From: Jiangella muralis
GTDB lineage: Bacteria > Actinomycetota > Actinomycetes > Jiangellales > Jiangellaceae
Length of the DNA stretch: 64,000 nucleotides
Direction of reading: 5' to 3'
Assembly: GCF_001270745.1 (NCBI RefSeq)
Contig: NZ_KQ434754.1
Coordinates: 232,322 to 296,321 of the forward strand
Positions within the stretch are counted from its first letter, which is position 1; each line of letters opens with the position of its first letter. Shown here piece after piece: positions 52,818-62,044 of the stretch. The position numbers and the translations under genes are program-made. The notes below the pieces were generated by a model. That model was not told where the DNA came from. It made no database searches and saw only the letters and a program-made list of their open reading frames with translations.

Positions 52818-55133
52818 ATGATGGATGTGGAGCGCGCAGGCAGCAGCGGCACGCATCCCGGCGCCGCACGGCGCCGGGTGCGGGCGGGCCGGGCTCGTCT
52901 CGTAGGGCTCCTCGTGGCTTTCCTCGCCGTCCTCGCCCCGCTCCTGACCGCGTCCCCCGCGGCCGCCGAGACTCCGGCGCCGGCCACCACGTCCGACCCG
53001 CAACAGCGCGTCGTCCTCCTCGGCATCCCGGGCCTGTCCTGGCCCGACATCACCCCCGAGGGCATGCCGACGCTGTACGACCTGGCGGGCTCCGAGGCGG
53101 CCGGCTCGCTGACGGTGCGCACCGTCCGCACCCGCACCTGCGTGGTCGACGGCTGGCTGACGGTGAGCTCGGGGCGCCGCTCCACCGACCTCCAGGACAT
53201 CGACGCCGACGGCGGGGGCGACCGCTTCTGCCGCCAGCCGCCGGAGCCGACGTCCGCGCCGGACGGGCCGGGCGTCGTCGTGCCGGGCTGGGAACTGCTG
53301 CAGCAGCAACAGGAGGACAACTCCTACAACGCCGAGATCGGCCTGCTCGGCGACCGCCTGGCCGAGGCCGGGGTGTGCGCGACGGCCGTCGGCCCGGGCG
53401 CGGCGCTGGCGCTGGCCGACTCCACCGGGCGGGTCCCGTCGTACCACCAGAGCTCCGGCGACATCGGCGCCGGGCTGCTGAACGAGTGCCCGGTCACGGT
53501 CGTCGACCTCGGCGGGCTGCCGAACCCGGCCCCGAACGGCAGCGACGAGTTCGCCGACCAAGCCGCCCTCGACGCCCGCGCGCAGACCGCGGCCGTGATC
53601 GACCAGCAGGTCGAGCGCATCATCGACCAGCTGCCGCCCGACACCGCGCTGATGATCGCGGGTCTGTCCGACAGCGTCGGCACCACCATCCCGCTGCCGG
53701 ACGAGCCGACGCCGATCCCGCCGGCCGGGCTGCGGGCCGCGCTCGCCATGGGCCCGGTCGCCGACGGCGGCACCTTCGGGCCGAACTGGCTCACGTCGTC
53801 GTCCACGCTCTGGCCGGGCCTGGTGCAGCTGACCGACATCGCGCCGACGCTGCTCGCCTACGCCGGCGTCGAGGAACCGGCGAAGGACGTCGTCGGACGG
53901 CCGTGGCGGCCGGCCGGCCCGCACCCGGGCAGCTCCGCGGGCACGGTGTCCGAGCTGAACGGCGTCGACCGCGCGTCGGCGATCTACCGCGACCAGTCCG
54001 GGCCGTTCTTCCAGATCCTCGGCGGGCTGCTGGTGGTCGTGTGCGCGGCGGCGCTGCTGGCGCTGCTGCGCGGGGTCTCGTTCCGTCCCGCCGTCCTGCG
54101 CGTCGTGCAGGTGGTGGCCGTGCTCGTGGCGGCGGCGCCGGTGGCGTCGTACCTCGCCAACATCACCCGGTGGTGGCGCTACGACCAGCCGAACACCGTC
54201 CTGTGGACGTCGATCGTGGTGAGCACGCTGGCGTTGACGATCGTCGCGCTGGCCGGGCCGTGGCGGCGCCGGGCCTACGGTCCGCCGGGCGTGGTGGCCG
54301 GTGTCACGGCGACGGTGCTGGCGGTCGACGTCGCCAGCGGGTCGAGCCTCCAACAGTCCAGCCTGCTGGGGCTGTCGCCGCTGGTGGCCGGCCGGTTCTA
54401 CGGATTCGGCAACATCCCGTTCGCGATCTTCGTGGTGGCCAGCCTGGTGGCCGCGGCGGCGCTGGGCCAGTGGCTGCTCGACATCGGCAAGTCCCGCCGG
54501 CTCGCGGCGGGCGCGGTCGCCGCCGTCGGCATGATCGCCGTGGTCATCGACGGCGCGCCGCAGGCCGGCGCCGACGTCGGTGGCATCCTCGCCGCCATCC
54601 CCGGCTTCGCCGTCCTCGTGCTCGGCACCCTCGGCGCGCGCATCACCATCGCGAAGCTGGCGCTGGCCGCGCTCGGCGCGACGGCGCTGTTCGGCCTGTT
54701 CGCGTTCCTCGACTGGCTGCGCCCGCCCGGCTCGCGCACCCACTTCGGCAGCTTCTTCGCCGACCTGCTCTCCGGCGACGCGCTGACGGTGATCTTCCGC
54801 AAGGCCGAGGCGTCGCTCGGCACGCTGGAACGCTGGCCGATCTACGGCTGGCTGGTGCCGCTGGCGTACCTGCTGATCCTGTGGCTCATCCGGCCCGACG
54901 GCGAGAACGCGGTCAGCCGCACGGTGCAGCACTGGTCGCTGTTCCGGTACCTGGTGTGGGCGGCGCTGCTGACCGGCGCGGCCGGGTTCGCCGCCAACGA
55001 CTCCGGCATCATCGTGCCGGCGCTGCTGCTGACGGTCGGCGTGCCGCTGGGCATGGCGGCGGTGGCCGCGTCGCAAGGGGCGACGCCGGTGCCGTCACCC
55101 GCCGAGCGCGAGCTGCTGTCGCCGTCACCCTAG
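52818..55133 (+). CDS. Large membrane protein with alkaline-phosphatase-like exported domain
   Basis: 771 residues. A signal-anchor (about 27-48) is followed by a 350-residue extracytoplasmic domain of alkaline-phosphatase-like topology (VVLLGIPGLSWPDI, VDGWLTVSSGRRS, ALMIAGLSD, LVQLTDIAPTLLAYAG). About nine to ten membrane helices then run to residue 745. The metal-binding residues of true phosphatases are only partly recognisable, so catalysis is uncertain. Position next to pheA/serS recalls a conserved membrane protein of unknown function in other actinobacteria. TACGGT is 5 bases before ATG 52818; ATG 52821 is the alternative. Confidence 0.85.
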   Translation: MMDVERAGSSGTHPGAARRRVRAGRARLVGLLVAFLAVLAPLLTASPAAAETPAPATTSDPQQRVVLLGIPGLSWPDITPEGMPTLYDLAGSEAAGSLTVRTVRTRTCVVDGWLTVSSGRRSTDLQDIDADGGGDRFCRQPPEPTSAPDGPGVVVPGWELLQQQQEDNSYNAEIGLLGDRLAEAGVCATAVGPGAALALADSTGRVPSYHQSSGDIGAGLLNECPVTVVDLGGLPNPAPNGSDEFADQAALDARAQTAAVIDQQVERIIDQLPPDTALMIAGLSDSVGTTIPLPDEPTPIPPAGLRAALAMGPVADGGTFGPNWLTSSSTLWPGLVQLTDIAPTLLAYAGVEEPAKDVVGRPWRPAGPHPGSSAGTVSELNGVDRASAIYRDQSGPFFQILGGLLVVVCAAALLALLRGVSFRPAVLRVVQVVAVLVAAAPVASYLANITRWWRYDQPNTVLWTSIVVSTLALTIVALAGPWRRRAYGPPGVVAGVTATVLAVDVASGSSLQQSSLLGLSPLVAGRFYGFGNIPFAIFVVASLVAAAALGQWLLDIGKSRRLAAGAVAAVGMIAVVIDGAPQAGADVGGILAAIPGFAVLVLGTLGARITIAKLALAALGATALFGLFAFLDWLRPPGSRTHFGSFFADLLSGDALTVIFRKAEASLGTLERWPIYGWLVPLAYLLILWLIRPDGENAVSRTVQHWSLFRYLVWAALLTGAAGFAANDSGIIVPALLLTVGVPLGMAAVAASQGATPVPSPAERELLSPSP

Positions 55134-55946
55134 GGCGGTCACCCGCTCCAGCAGCCGGGTCTGCTCGTCCGCGGCGAGCGGCACCTCGAACAGCCGCAGC
55201 CACTCGGCCAGCTCACCGTCGCGCAGCTCCCGGTGCTCCGTGGCCTCGCCGGGACGGCGGACGGTTACCGTGCGGTGCGTGACCATGACGTGCCGGCCGG
55301 GCAGGTGCTTGCCGACCATGAGGCCGGTGCGGAAGTGGATGCCCGGGAACGTGCTGGTGTAGTGGTGCGCCATGACGACGTCGATCGGCTTCACGTCGTA
55401 CTCGTCCGTCGTGTGTGCCAGCTCCCAGCCCGCCTCGCGGTAGCGCTGCAGCCCCCAGAGGCCGGGACCGGCACTGACGACGCGGTACGGCCAGCCGTCC
55501 TGATCGGACTCGGCGCCGTCGGCCAGCGGCGTCGGCCGCAGCAGGCCCATCCCGAACCCGGGGTCGCAGAGCAGCCGGTCACCGTCCAGCACGACCTCGA
55601 CGACCATGTGGCTGCGGCCCTGCTGGGTGCCGGCCGCGGGGTCGCCGACCCGGCCGAGGTGACGGACGACGTCGTAGCCGAGCCGCTGCAGCGCCGCGGC
55701 GACGATGGTCGAGTGCTCGAAGCAGTAGCCGCCGCGGCCGCGGCCGGCGAACTTCTCCTGGACGGCGGCCAGCCCCACCCCCGCGTGCTGGTCGAGCAGC
55801 ACGTCGATGTTGTCGAAGGTGAACGTGCGGACGTGCGCCTCGTGCAGCTCGTCCAAGGCCGCCCGGCTCGGCGGGCGCTGCGCGATGCCCAGCCGCGTCA
55901 GGTAGCCGGCGAGGTCGAGCCGATCGGTCTCCCAGGGGTCAGACAC
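55125..55946 (-). CDS. Arylamine N-acetyltransferase
   Basis: 273 residues. The catalytic triad is complete: Cys75 in RGRGGYCFEH, His113 in GRSHMVVEV and Asp128 in LLCDPGFG. NAT enzymes acetylate arylamines or hydrazines, and in actinomycetes some close macrolactam rings. It starts at GTG 55946 overlapping the glycosyltransferase stop by 8 bases, and its end overlaps the convergent membrane protein by 9 bases. Confidence 0.93.
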   Translation of the reverse strand: MSDPWETDRLDLAGYLTRLGIAQRPPSRAALDELHEAHVRTFTFDNIDVLLDQHAGVGLAAVQEKFAGRGRGGYCFEHSTIVAAALQRLGYDVVRHLGRVGDPAAGTQQGRSHMVVEVVLDGDRLLCDPGFGMGLLRPTPLADGAESDQDGWPYRVVSAGPGLWGLQRYREAGWELAHTTDEYDVKPIDVVMAHHYTSTFPGIHFRTGLMVGKHLPGRHVMVTHRTVTVRRPGEATEHRELRDGELAEWLRLFEVPLAADEQTRLLERVTALG

Positions 55947-56694
55947 GGCGGAACCTGGCCGGGGCCGACGGGCGGATGCCGCGGGTAACCAGCGCGCGCA
56001 TGACGTGTGCGTACTGCTTGCCGCGGTGCAGCTGGTCCTTGAGGTCGGTGCCGGTGACGCGGTGATGGAACTCGACGTCGACCTCGACGACGCGGAAGCC
56101 GGCCCGCAGCAGGTCGATGGTCAGGCCGGTCTCGACGCCGAACCCCTCGGCCAGCGGCAGCGCGGCCTCGAACGCGGCCCGGGTGAGGCAGCGCTGGCCG
56201 GACAGCGGCTGCGTGGCCGTCCAGCCGGTGGCCCGCTCGATGCCGGTGCGGGCGAGGTCGACCACGAGCCCGCGGCCGCCGCCGTCGGTGCGCTGGGCGG
56301 GCAGCACGCCGATGGTCATGTCGGCCTCGCCGGACAGCACGGGGCCGATCAGCGGCCGCGCGTTGCCCGCCGTCGACTCGAGGTCGGCGTCGAGGAAGAG
56401 CAGCGCGCGCGGCGCCGTGCGGCCGGTCTCGCGCGCCTCGATGGCGGCCAGCGCCGTGGCGCCGGTCTCCATGGCGGCGGCCTTCCCGCGGTTGCGGGCG
56501 TGCCCGACGACGATCGCGCCGGCTTCGGTGGCCGTGGCGGCCGTGCGGTCGGTGGAGCCGTCGTCGACCACGACGACGAGATCGACCCCCGGAATGCTCG
56601 TGGTGGCCTCGACGGTGGCCGCGATGCGGTCCTGCTCGTCCTTGGCCGGGATGATCGCGGCGACGCCGTCGGCCCGGGGGTCCTCGGTGGTCAT
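55939..56694 (-). CDS. Family 2 glycosyltransferase
   Basis: 251 residues: VAAIIPAKDEQDRIAATVEATTSIPGVDLVVVVDDGSTDRTA (GT-A nucleotide-binding), FLDADLEST (DxD metal), and TQPLSGQRCLTRAAFEAALPLAEGFGVETGLTIDLLRAGFRVVEVDVEFHHR. It resembles the glucosyl-3-phosphoglycerate synthase/GT2-like group. No membrane helix. Coupled to NAT. TAAGCT lies 8 bases before ATG 56694 (leaderless). Confidence 0.85.
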   Translation of the reverse strand: MTTEDPRADGVAAIIPAKDEQDRIAATVEATTSIPGVDLVVVVDDGSTDRTAATATEAGAIVVGHARNRGKAAAMETGATALAAIEARETGRTAPRALLFLDADLESTAGNARPLIGPVLSGEADMTIGVLPAQRTDGGGRGLVVDLARTGIERATGWTATQPLSGQRCLTRAAFEAALPLAEGFGVETGLTIDLLRAGFRVVEVDVEFHHRVTGTDLKDQLHRGKQYAHVMRALVTRGIRPSAPARFRRV

Positions 56695-56769
56695 GGGCGC
56701 CAAGCTTAGAGGGGCCCGCGTCGTGGCGAGAGGGCAACCGGCACGCCGCTCGCGTAACCTCGGCTCACG

Positions 56770-57996
56770 ATGACCACACCCGCGTCCACCACCGTCGACG
56801 CCGCCGACTCCGAGGTCGGGCGGCTGCGCACCGTCATGCTGCACCGGCCCGGCCCGGAGCTGAAGCGGCTCACGCCGCGCAACAACGACAAGCTGCTGTT
56901 CGACGGTGTCCCGTGGGTGGGCCGCGCACAGGACGAGCACGACGCGTTCGCCGGCACGCTGCGCGATCACGGTGTCGAGGTGCTGTACCTCGCCGACCTG
57001 CTGACGGAGACCCTGGCCGGCGACGACGCGCGGCACGCGTGCGTCGAGGCGGCGCTGGCCGACCCGCGGCATGGCGACACTCTGCGCGACGTGCTGCGCT
57101 CGCACCTCGGGGGGCTGCACCCCGACGACCTCGCCCAGGTGCTCATGGCCGGGCTCGCGCACGAAGAGCTGCGGTCCGGTCGCGGGCTCACCTACCGGCT
57201 GATGGACCCGCACGACTTCGTCATCGACCCGCTGCCGAACCTGCTGTTCACCCGCGACTCCAGCGTCCGCATCGGCGACCACGTGGCGGTCACCAGCCTC
57301 GCCATGGCCGCGCGGCGCCGCGAGACCAGCCTGACGTCGGCGATCTACCGGCACCACCCGCGCTTCGCCGGCGTGCCGGAGGTATACGGGCCGCAGCTGG
57401 AGAACCTCGAGGGCGGCGACGTGCTGCTGCTCGGGCCCGGTGTCGTCGCGGTCGGCACCGGCGAGCGGACCACGCCGGCCGGCGTCGAGCGGCTGGCCCG
57501 CAACGTGCTGAGCGGCGGCCTCGCGCACACCGTCCTGGCGGTCCCGATCGCGCAGGACCGCGCCACGATGCACCTCGACACCGTCCTCACGATGGTCGAC
57601 CACGACGCGATCGTCATGTACCCGAACCTCGCCGACGAGCTGACCGCGGTCGCGCTGCGGTGGTCCGGCGACGACCTCGTCATCGACGGCGAGCCGGCGC
57701 CGTTCGTCGAGGCGGCCGCGGCGGCCATGGGCATCGACGCGCTGCGCATCGTCGAGACCGGCCTCGACCCCGTCACCGCCGAGCGCGAGCAGTGGGACGA
57801 CGGCAACAACACGCTGGCCATCGGGCCGCGGCTGGCCGTCGCCTACGAACGCAACACCGAGACCAACGCCCGGCTCGAGGACGCCGGCATCGAGGTGCTG
57901 CGCATCGCCGGCAGCGAGCTGGGTTCGGGCCGGGGCGGGCCGCGGTGCATGTCGTGCCCGATCCGGCGCGACTCCGCGGCGTCGCGCGGTCGCTGA
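56770..57996 (+). CDS. arcA: Arginine deiminase
   Basis: 408 residues: FTRDSSV, the catalytic His region MHLDTV, and [10 protein letters not shown] near the end with catalytic Cys393; the family normally reads CMSMP. Converts arginine to citrulline and ammonia. No arcB or arcC lies nearby, so this copy is not part of a fermentative ADI operon. TAACCT is 9 bases before ATG 56770. Followed by a long hairpin. Confidence 0.94.
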   Translation: MTTPASTTVDAADSEVGRLRTVMLHRPGPELKRLTPRNNDKLLFDGVPWVGRAQDEHDAFAGTLRDHGVEVLYLADLLTETLAGDDARHACVEAALADPRHGDTLRDVLRSHLGGLHPDDLAQVLMAGLAHEELRSGRGLTYRLMDPHDFVIDPLPNLLFTRDSSVRIGDHVAVTSLAMAARRRETSLTSAIYRHHPRFAGVPEVYGPQLENLEGGDVLLLGPGVVAVGTGERTTPAGVERLARNVLSGGLAHTVLAVPIAQDRATMHLDTVLTMVDHDAIVMYPNLADELTAVALRWSGDDLVIDGEPAPFVEAAAAAMGIDALRIVETGLDPVTAEREQWDDGNNTLAIGPRLAVAYERNTETNARLEDAGIEVLRIAGSELGSGRGGPRCMSCPIRRDSAASRGR

Positions 57997-58067
57997 CGCC
58001 GGCGTACCTCGCGCCACGGCACGGTTACGACAATGGTACAGACCGGTCGAGACCGGACCGTAACGGT

Positions 58068-58121
58068 ATGAATCTCAAGAAGTCGCCGATCGGTGGAACT
58101 TCCACCCCTGGTAGGCGGTAA
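58068..58121 (+). CDS. Candidate 17-residue ORF
   Basis: ATG 58068 to TAA: MNLKKSPIGGTSTPGRR. It lies in the AT-richer gap after arcA and directly before the terminator hairpin. No clear Shine-Dalgarno. It may be a small peptide or noise. Confidence 0.25.
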   Translation: MNLKKSPIGGTSTPGRR

Positions 58122-58129
58122 GCTCCAAA

Positions 58130-58176
58130 GAGGCCCCGGTCGCTCGTGTTCCCCCGTCGTGAGCGGTCGGGGTCTT
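58130..58176 (+). terminator. Terminator after arcA
   Basis: 16-bp stem with several G-U pairs that only form in plus-strand RNA (58130-58145 / 58161-58176), loop about 15 bases, then TCT-rich sequence. Ends the arcA unit. Confidence 0.75.
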
Positions 58177-58199
58177 CTCTGCGCCGGCCCTCGGTGACG

Positions 58200-59117
58200 T
58201 CAGCGGATGGTGACCTGACGGTTCGCGAGGCCGGCCCGCGCGCGGCGCTGCTCGGACGTCAGCGGGGCCTTCTCGGCCACCGCCTCGGCCAGCCGTTCGC
58301 CCAGTGCGGCGGCGGGTTCCTCGACGGCGTCGGAGGGCGTGCCGTCGACCAGATCCCACACCGGGACGAGTAGGCCGGCGGCGCGGAACGTGCCGAGCAG
58401 CCGGGTGCCCTCGCCGAGCGTGTCGTCGCCGGCGGCGTGCAGCCGGGCCAGCCCGTCCAGCAGCGGCTCCTCGTCGTACGGGAGCACCCAGCGGACCTGG
58501 TCGCGGTCGCCGAGGCTGCACCAGTAGGCGGCCTCGACGGACGTCAGCCTGGCCGCCGGAACGACGGCCGAATTGGCCTCCTCGAGCGCCGCCTTGGCCT
58601 CCGATCCGGTGTCCGACTCGGGATCCAACCAGTAGTCGAATCCGTCGTGAACCGTCACCTGGAATTCCGCGTCGGTGTCGATGAGGTCGTGCAGCCGCGG
58701 TGTGCCGGACGTGCGCGGCTCCGGGCTCACCGTCGAGCCGGGCTCGGCCTCGAGCGCCGCGGCCAGCGTGTGCCCGAGGTCGGCGGCGGGGTCGCCGGTG
58801 GACGTCATGGTCTGCAGCGCCAGCAGGATCTCGCCGTTCTCGCGCACCAGCGCCGGGAACGCGCCCGGCAGCAGCGTGCAGACGATGACGGAGCGGTCGT
58901 CGCCGGAGGCCGGCCGCAGCGGCGCCGTCGCGGCGGACACGATCTCGCGCATGGCCACCCAGTCGCACTCGCCCGGCAGTCCGGCGAACGGGCGGACGAC
59001 GTACTGCCGCTCGGCCTCGCGGGCCTTCTTTCCGTGGCAGACCTTGTAGCGCTTCCCCGAACCGCACGGGCAGGGCTGGCGGGGGCCGACGACGGGAACC
59101 TCGGTAGTGGCACTCAC
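58200..59117 (-). CDS. SEC-C motif protein (DUF5926-like)
   Basis: 305 residues. An N-terminal SEC-C zinc motif, RQPCPCGSGKRYKVCHG, as on the SecA tail, is followed by a mostly helical/beta domain of about 270 residues with no enzyme signature. Matches a conserved actinobacterial family (DUF5926, from memory) kept near pheA and this GT2 gene. TACTCT is 8 bases before GTG 59117 (leaderless). Confidence 0.85.
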   Translation of the reverse strand: MSATTEVPVVGPRQPCPCGSGKRYKVCHGKKAREAERQYVVRPFAGLPGECDWVAMREIVSAATAPLRPASGDDRSVIVCTLLPGAFPALVRENGEILLALQTMTSTGDPAADLGHTLAAALEAEPGSTVSPEPRTSGTPRLHDLIDTDAEFQVTVHDGFDYWLDPESDTGSEAKAALEEANSAVVPAARLTSVEAAYWCSLGDRDQVRWVLPYDEEPLLDGLARLHAAGDDTLGEGTRLLGTFRAAGLLVPVWDLVDGTPSDAVEEPAAALGERLAEAVAEKAPLTSEQRRARAGLANRQVTIR

Positions 59118-59139
59118 GACAGGCGAGAGTAACACCGGT

Positions 59140-59168
59140 TGGCGGCCGCGAGGTCTGACGTCAGTCCC
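59140..59168. repeat. Short repeat C (GAGGTCTGACGTC), copy 2
   Basis: CGCGAGGTCTGACGTCAGTCCC with the palindrome CTGACGTCAG. The same unit, with one change, is at 13524-13546. Both lie just upstream of a minus-strand leaderless gene. Confidence 0.5.
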
Positions 59169-59214
59169 GAAGGGACACAGCCGGTTCCGGTCGCCGGGTG
59201 TGAGCCGGACGGCG

Positions 59215-59667
59215 TCAGGCGCCGGAGTTCCACGGGCCGACGACGGCGTGCACCGTCACCCGGCCGGGCTCGGACCGCACCCGCCACTCGCGGGCGATGG
59301 CGTCGACGATGGACAGCCCGCGGCCTTGGTCCTCGGTGGAGGTGGGCTGACGCACGCGCGGGCGCTCGGAGCCGCCGCCGTCGCTGACCTCGACGAGGAC
59401 GTCGTCGCCCAGGACCGCCCACTGCAGCACGACTCCGGTGCGGGTGCCGCTGAGCGGCAGCGGCTGCGCGTGCAGGATGGCGTTGGTGACGAGCTCGGTG
59501 ACGACGATGAGCGCGTTCTCGATGACCGTGGGTGAGACGTTGGTGTTGCGAAGGTCTTCGGCAACCAGATGGCGAGCGTGCGGCACGTTGCTGACCTCGC
59601 CGGTCAGCTCGACGGAGCGTGCGCTGTTGGATCGGGCCTCACGCCTCGTGGCCACGACTCGACCCAC
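59215..59667 (-). CDS. RsbW/SpoIIAB-like ATP-binding (anti-sigma) protein
   Basis: 150 residues of the HATPase_c fold: ENALIVVTELVTNAILHAQPLPL (N box) and VEVSDGGGSERPRVRQPTSTEDQGRGLSIVDAIAREW (G1/G2). This is the stand-alone serine-kinase/anti-sigma family common in streptomycetes. GGGAG lies 8 bases before GTG 59667. No sigma or anti-anti-sigma gene is adjacent, so its partner is elsewhere. Confidence 0.85.
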   Translation of the reverse strand: MGRVVATRREARSNSARSVELTGEVSNVPHARHLVAEDLRNTNVSPTVIENALIVVTELVTNAILHAQPLPLSGTRTGVVLQWAVLGDDVLVEVSDGGGSERPRVRQPTSTEDQGRGLSIVDAIAREWRVRSEPGRVTVHAVVGPWNSGA

Positions 59668-60013
59668 TGGTTGATCTCCCTTCACCGGACCCACGCCACC
59701 CGCATCCAGTGGTGCCCACTGCACGACTCTGCCAAACCTCCCGACAGTGAACCATTCGCCACCCGATCACGTCCATATGTTGAGATGTGAGTTCTCCGGC
59801 TCTCCGGTTTCACGGCCGACTGTGCAGGTGGCCGGGCTGTCGCCGCCGCACCGTAGATCACCAGCGCGTTTACCTGATCTTGCGCTGCCGGCGCGTGCGC
59901 GGGCGGGTGCGCCGGGATGCCCCCATCGCGCGGATATGTCCGTCCGTGGCTCGTCCTTCCGTGCCGAAGTGGCGGATCGACCGCTAGGTTAGGGCGGGGC
60001 GGAGAGGATGACG
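59668..60013. other. 346-bp promoter-containing intergenic region
   Basis: Divergent between the anti-sigma-like gene and the globin gene. TAGGTT stands at 59985-59990 ahead of the globin start. Nothing else gene-like seen. Confidence 0.5.
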
Positions 60014-61471
60014 ATGTGGACTCACTCCCGGTCTTCGGGACAACGTGGGGCGGAAGGGGATCGGACCGGGGGAGCGTCGGGCGACGCCATGGTCGACGCT
60101 ACTGGCGACGATGTGCCCGGCCCCGCCAACACGCGCGGCAACGTGTCGTGGTTCGAACCCGGCGTTCCAGTATCGCCGGCACAGGCGCGACAGAACGGCG
60201 CGGCCGCGGTTGCGGATGCCGGCCAGGAGAGTGACACTCGGTCGGGTCCGGCCGGCGAGGACGTCCCGTCACCCGACGGCGAGTCAGGAGCAGGTGCGGC
60301 AGCAGGTACCGAGGCAGAGCCGGAGCGAGCACTGGAACCTCAGCCAGCCAACACCACAGGCCTCGACGAAGAGGCGCTGCGGGAGAGCCTGACCTTCGTC
60401 GAGGACCATCTCGACGCGGTTGGCACCGACTTCTACGCTCAGTTGTTCACCATCGCGCCGGAGACCCGCGAGATGTTCGGCGCGGGCATGGCGGTGCAGC
60501 GGTCGCGGCTGGTGGGCGCGCTGGTGCGCATCGTCGGCAACGCCGGTGACCGCGAGTCGTTGCAGCCGTACCTCGAAGGGCTCGGCCGCGACCACCGCAA
60601 GTTCGGCGTCATCGACCAGCACTACGCGCCCGTCGGCACGGCGCTGGTCCTCGCCGTCCGCCGGTCGCTCGGCGACGCGTGGACGCCGCGGCACGAGAAG
60701 GCGTGGATCGACGCGTACGACTACATCGCCGGCATCATGGTCGGCGCCGCCCGCCGCGACGCCGTCATCTCGCCGCCGTGGTGGGACGCCGAGGTCGTGT
60801 ACCACCGGCGCATCCTCGACGACCTCGCGATCATGCAGGTCCGCCCGCACACGGACTATCCGTACCGGCCCGGCCAGTACGCGTACGTCACGACGCCGCG
60901 GCGGGCGAAGATCTGGCGGGCCTACTCCATGGCCTCCGCGCCGCGCGACGACGGCCTGCTCGAGTTCCACGTCCGCACCGTCGGCGCCGGCTGGGTCAGC
61001 AGCGCGCTGGTCTGGCGCACCGAACCCGGCGACGTCCTGCACCTCGGCGCGCCGCAGGGGCACGACGTCGCGACGCCGCGGTCCGAGCACGACCTGCTCT
61101 GCATCACCGGCGGCACCGGCATCGCGCCCGTGCTGGCCACGCTGCAGGAGTTGGAGCAGCGCCAGGACGGCCGCCGTGTCCACGTCTTCTACGCCGGCCG
61201 CGACCGCGACCACCTGTACGCGCTGCCGCACCTCGAGTCGATCGGCGTGCGCTACCGGCGGCTGACCGTCGTCCCGGTGGTCTCGCCGGACGGGCCGACC
61301 GACCGCAGCCCCGACCTCATGGGCAACATCGTCTCCGCCTACGGCGACTGGCGAAAGCACCGCGTCTACGTCGCCGGCCCGACGGGCATGGTCTCGACCA
61401 GCCTCGAGCGGCTACGCCAGCAGGGCGTGCCCGCCGAGCAGATCGTCGTCGACGATTACGGTCTCTGGTGA
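60014..61471 (+). CDS. Flavohaemoprotein-like globin-reductase with long disordered N-terminus
   Basis: 485 residues. About 110 disordered, Gly/Ala/Glu-rich residues come first. A globin domain (about 118-245) carries the proximal His in GRDHRKFGVIDQHY. An FAD domain (RPGQYAYVTTPRRAKIWRAYSMASAP) and an NAD domain (DLLCITGGTGIAPVLATLQELE) complete it. Expected to use NAD(P)H and oxygen to detoxify NO or to act in redox sensing. The FAD motif RxYSM is intact. GAGAGG lies 6 bases before ATG 60014; ATG 60008 is in frame. Confidence 0.88.
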   Translation: MWTHSRSSGQRGAEGDRTGGASGDAMVDATGDDVPGPANTRGNVSWFEPGVPVSPAQARQNGAAAVADAGQESDTRSGPAGEDVPSPDGESGAGAAAGTEAEPERALEPQPANTTGLDEEALRESLTFVEDHLDAVGTDFYAQLFTIAPETREMFGAGMAVQRSRLVGALVRIVGNAGDRESLQPYLEGLGRDHRKFGVIDQHYAPVGTALVLAVRRSLGDAWTPRHEKAWIDAYDYIAGIMVGAARRDAVISPPWWDAEVVYHRRILDDLAIMQVRPHTDYPYRPGQYAYVTTPRRAKIWRAYSMASAPRDDGLLEFHVRTVGAGWVSSALVWRTEPGDVLHLGAPQGHDVATPRSEHDLLCITGGTGIAPVLATLQELEQRQDGRRVHVFYAGRDRDHLYALPHLESIGVRYRRLTVVPVVSPDGPTDRSPDLMGNIVSAYGDWRKHRVYVAGPTGMVSTSLERLRQQGVPAEQIVVDDYGLW

Positions 61472-61477
61472 GGTCTA

Positions 61478-61517
61478 GGGCCTTCTAGTCCTCACGCTAG
61501 ACATCGCTAGAAGGCCC
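61478..61517 (+). terminator. Terminator of flavohaemoprotein gene
   Basis: Inverted repeat GGGCCTTCTAG (61478-61488) and CTAGAAGGCCC (61507-61517), loop 18 bases, starting 6 bases after the stop. Confidence 0.75.
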
Positions 61518-62044
61518 GATTCACCGCTTGATGAGTGAGTCCGATTGATCGGGTGGACGTTTCGTCGGCTGCTCGCGGCGTTGGCCGTCCCCCTGCTGCC
61601 CATCGTCTTAGCCGCGCCCGCGCGCCTCAAGTCCGCGCCGCTGTGGTTGGCGTTCGCTGGGCTTGGGGGCTTGGGGGCTTGGACTTGACCCGCACGCGCG
61701 CGGCCAAGTGCGGGCAGTTATCAGGGGAACGGGGGAAGTGCGGGCAGAGCCCGCCCGGGTGCGCCGTCGGCTGGCCGGCTGGCGTTCGTCGTTGCTGCCG
61801 GTGCACCGTTGGTCGTCCTCGACTCCCGGAGCCGTCTTCGATGGCGAGAGTCGTGTTCCGGGCGCCGTTGGACGATTCTGGCCATCGAAGACGGCCCAGG
61901 GCATCGACGTCACTCGCGTGGTGGGCACTTCACCCGCCGCAGCACCGGATGACGGGTCGTCATCGGCGGTCATGCGGTGCTTGCGCGGGTGAGGTGCACC
62001 CGCCGCGCGTGAACTGGCCGCCCAGGGCTGCGTAGATCAAGAGG
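61518..62044. other. Non-coding, palindrome-rich region
   Basis: No supported gene. It holds three near-tandem copies of GGGCTTGG (61659-61682), a 12-bp direct repeat AAGTGCGGGCAG (61706-61717 and 61736-61747) and a 65-bp dyad (61831-61895). Open frames here have no start signals. Confidence 0.6.
61831..61895. repeat. 65-bp dyad
   Basis: Arms GCCGTCTTCGATGG (61831-61844) and CCATCGAAGACGGC (61882-61895), with further pairing of AGAGTCGT with ACGATTCT and a GGCGCC centre. Confidence 0.65.

Noticed and set aside
52800-55282. Long open frames of about 760-820 codons in other frames over the membrane-protein gene
   Set aside because: Shadow frames caused by high GC at third positions; no hydrophobic or domain pattern, whereas the 771-residue frame has signal anchor and helices.
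61535-62035. Plus-strand open frame after the globin gene
   Set aside because: Crosses the direct repeats and the 65-bp dyad, has no start signal and no coding-like residues.
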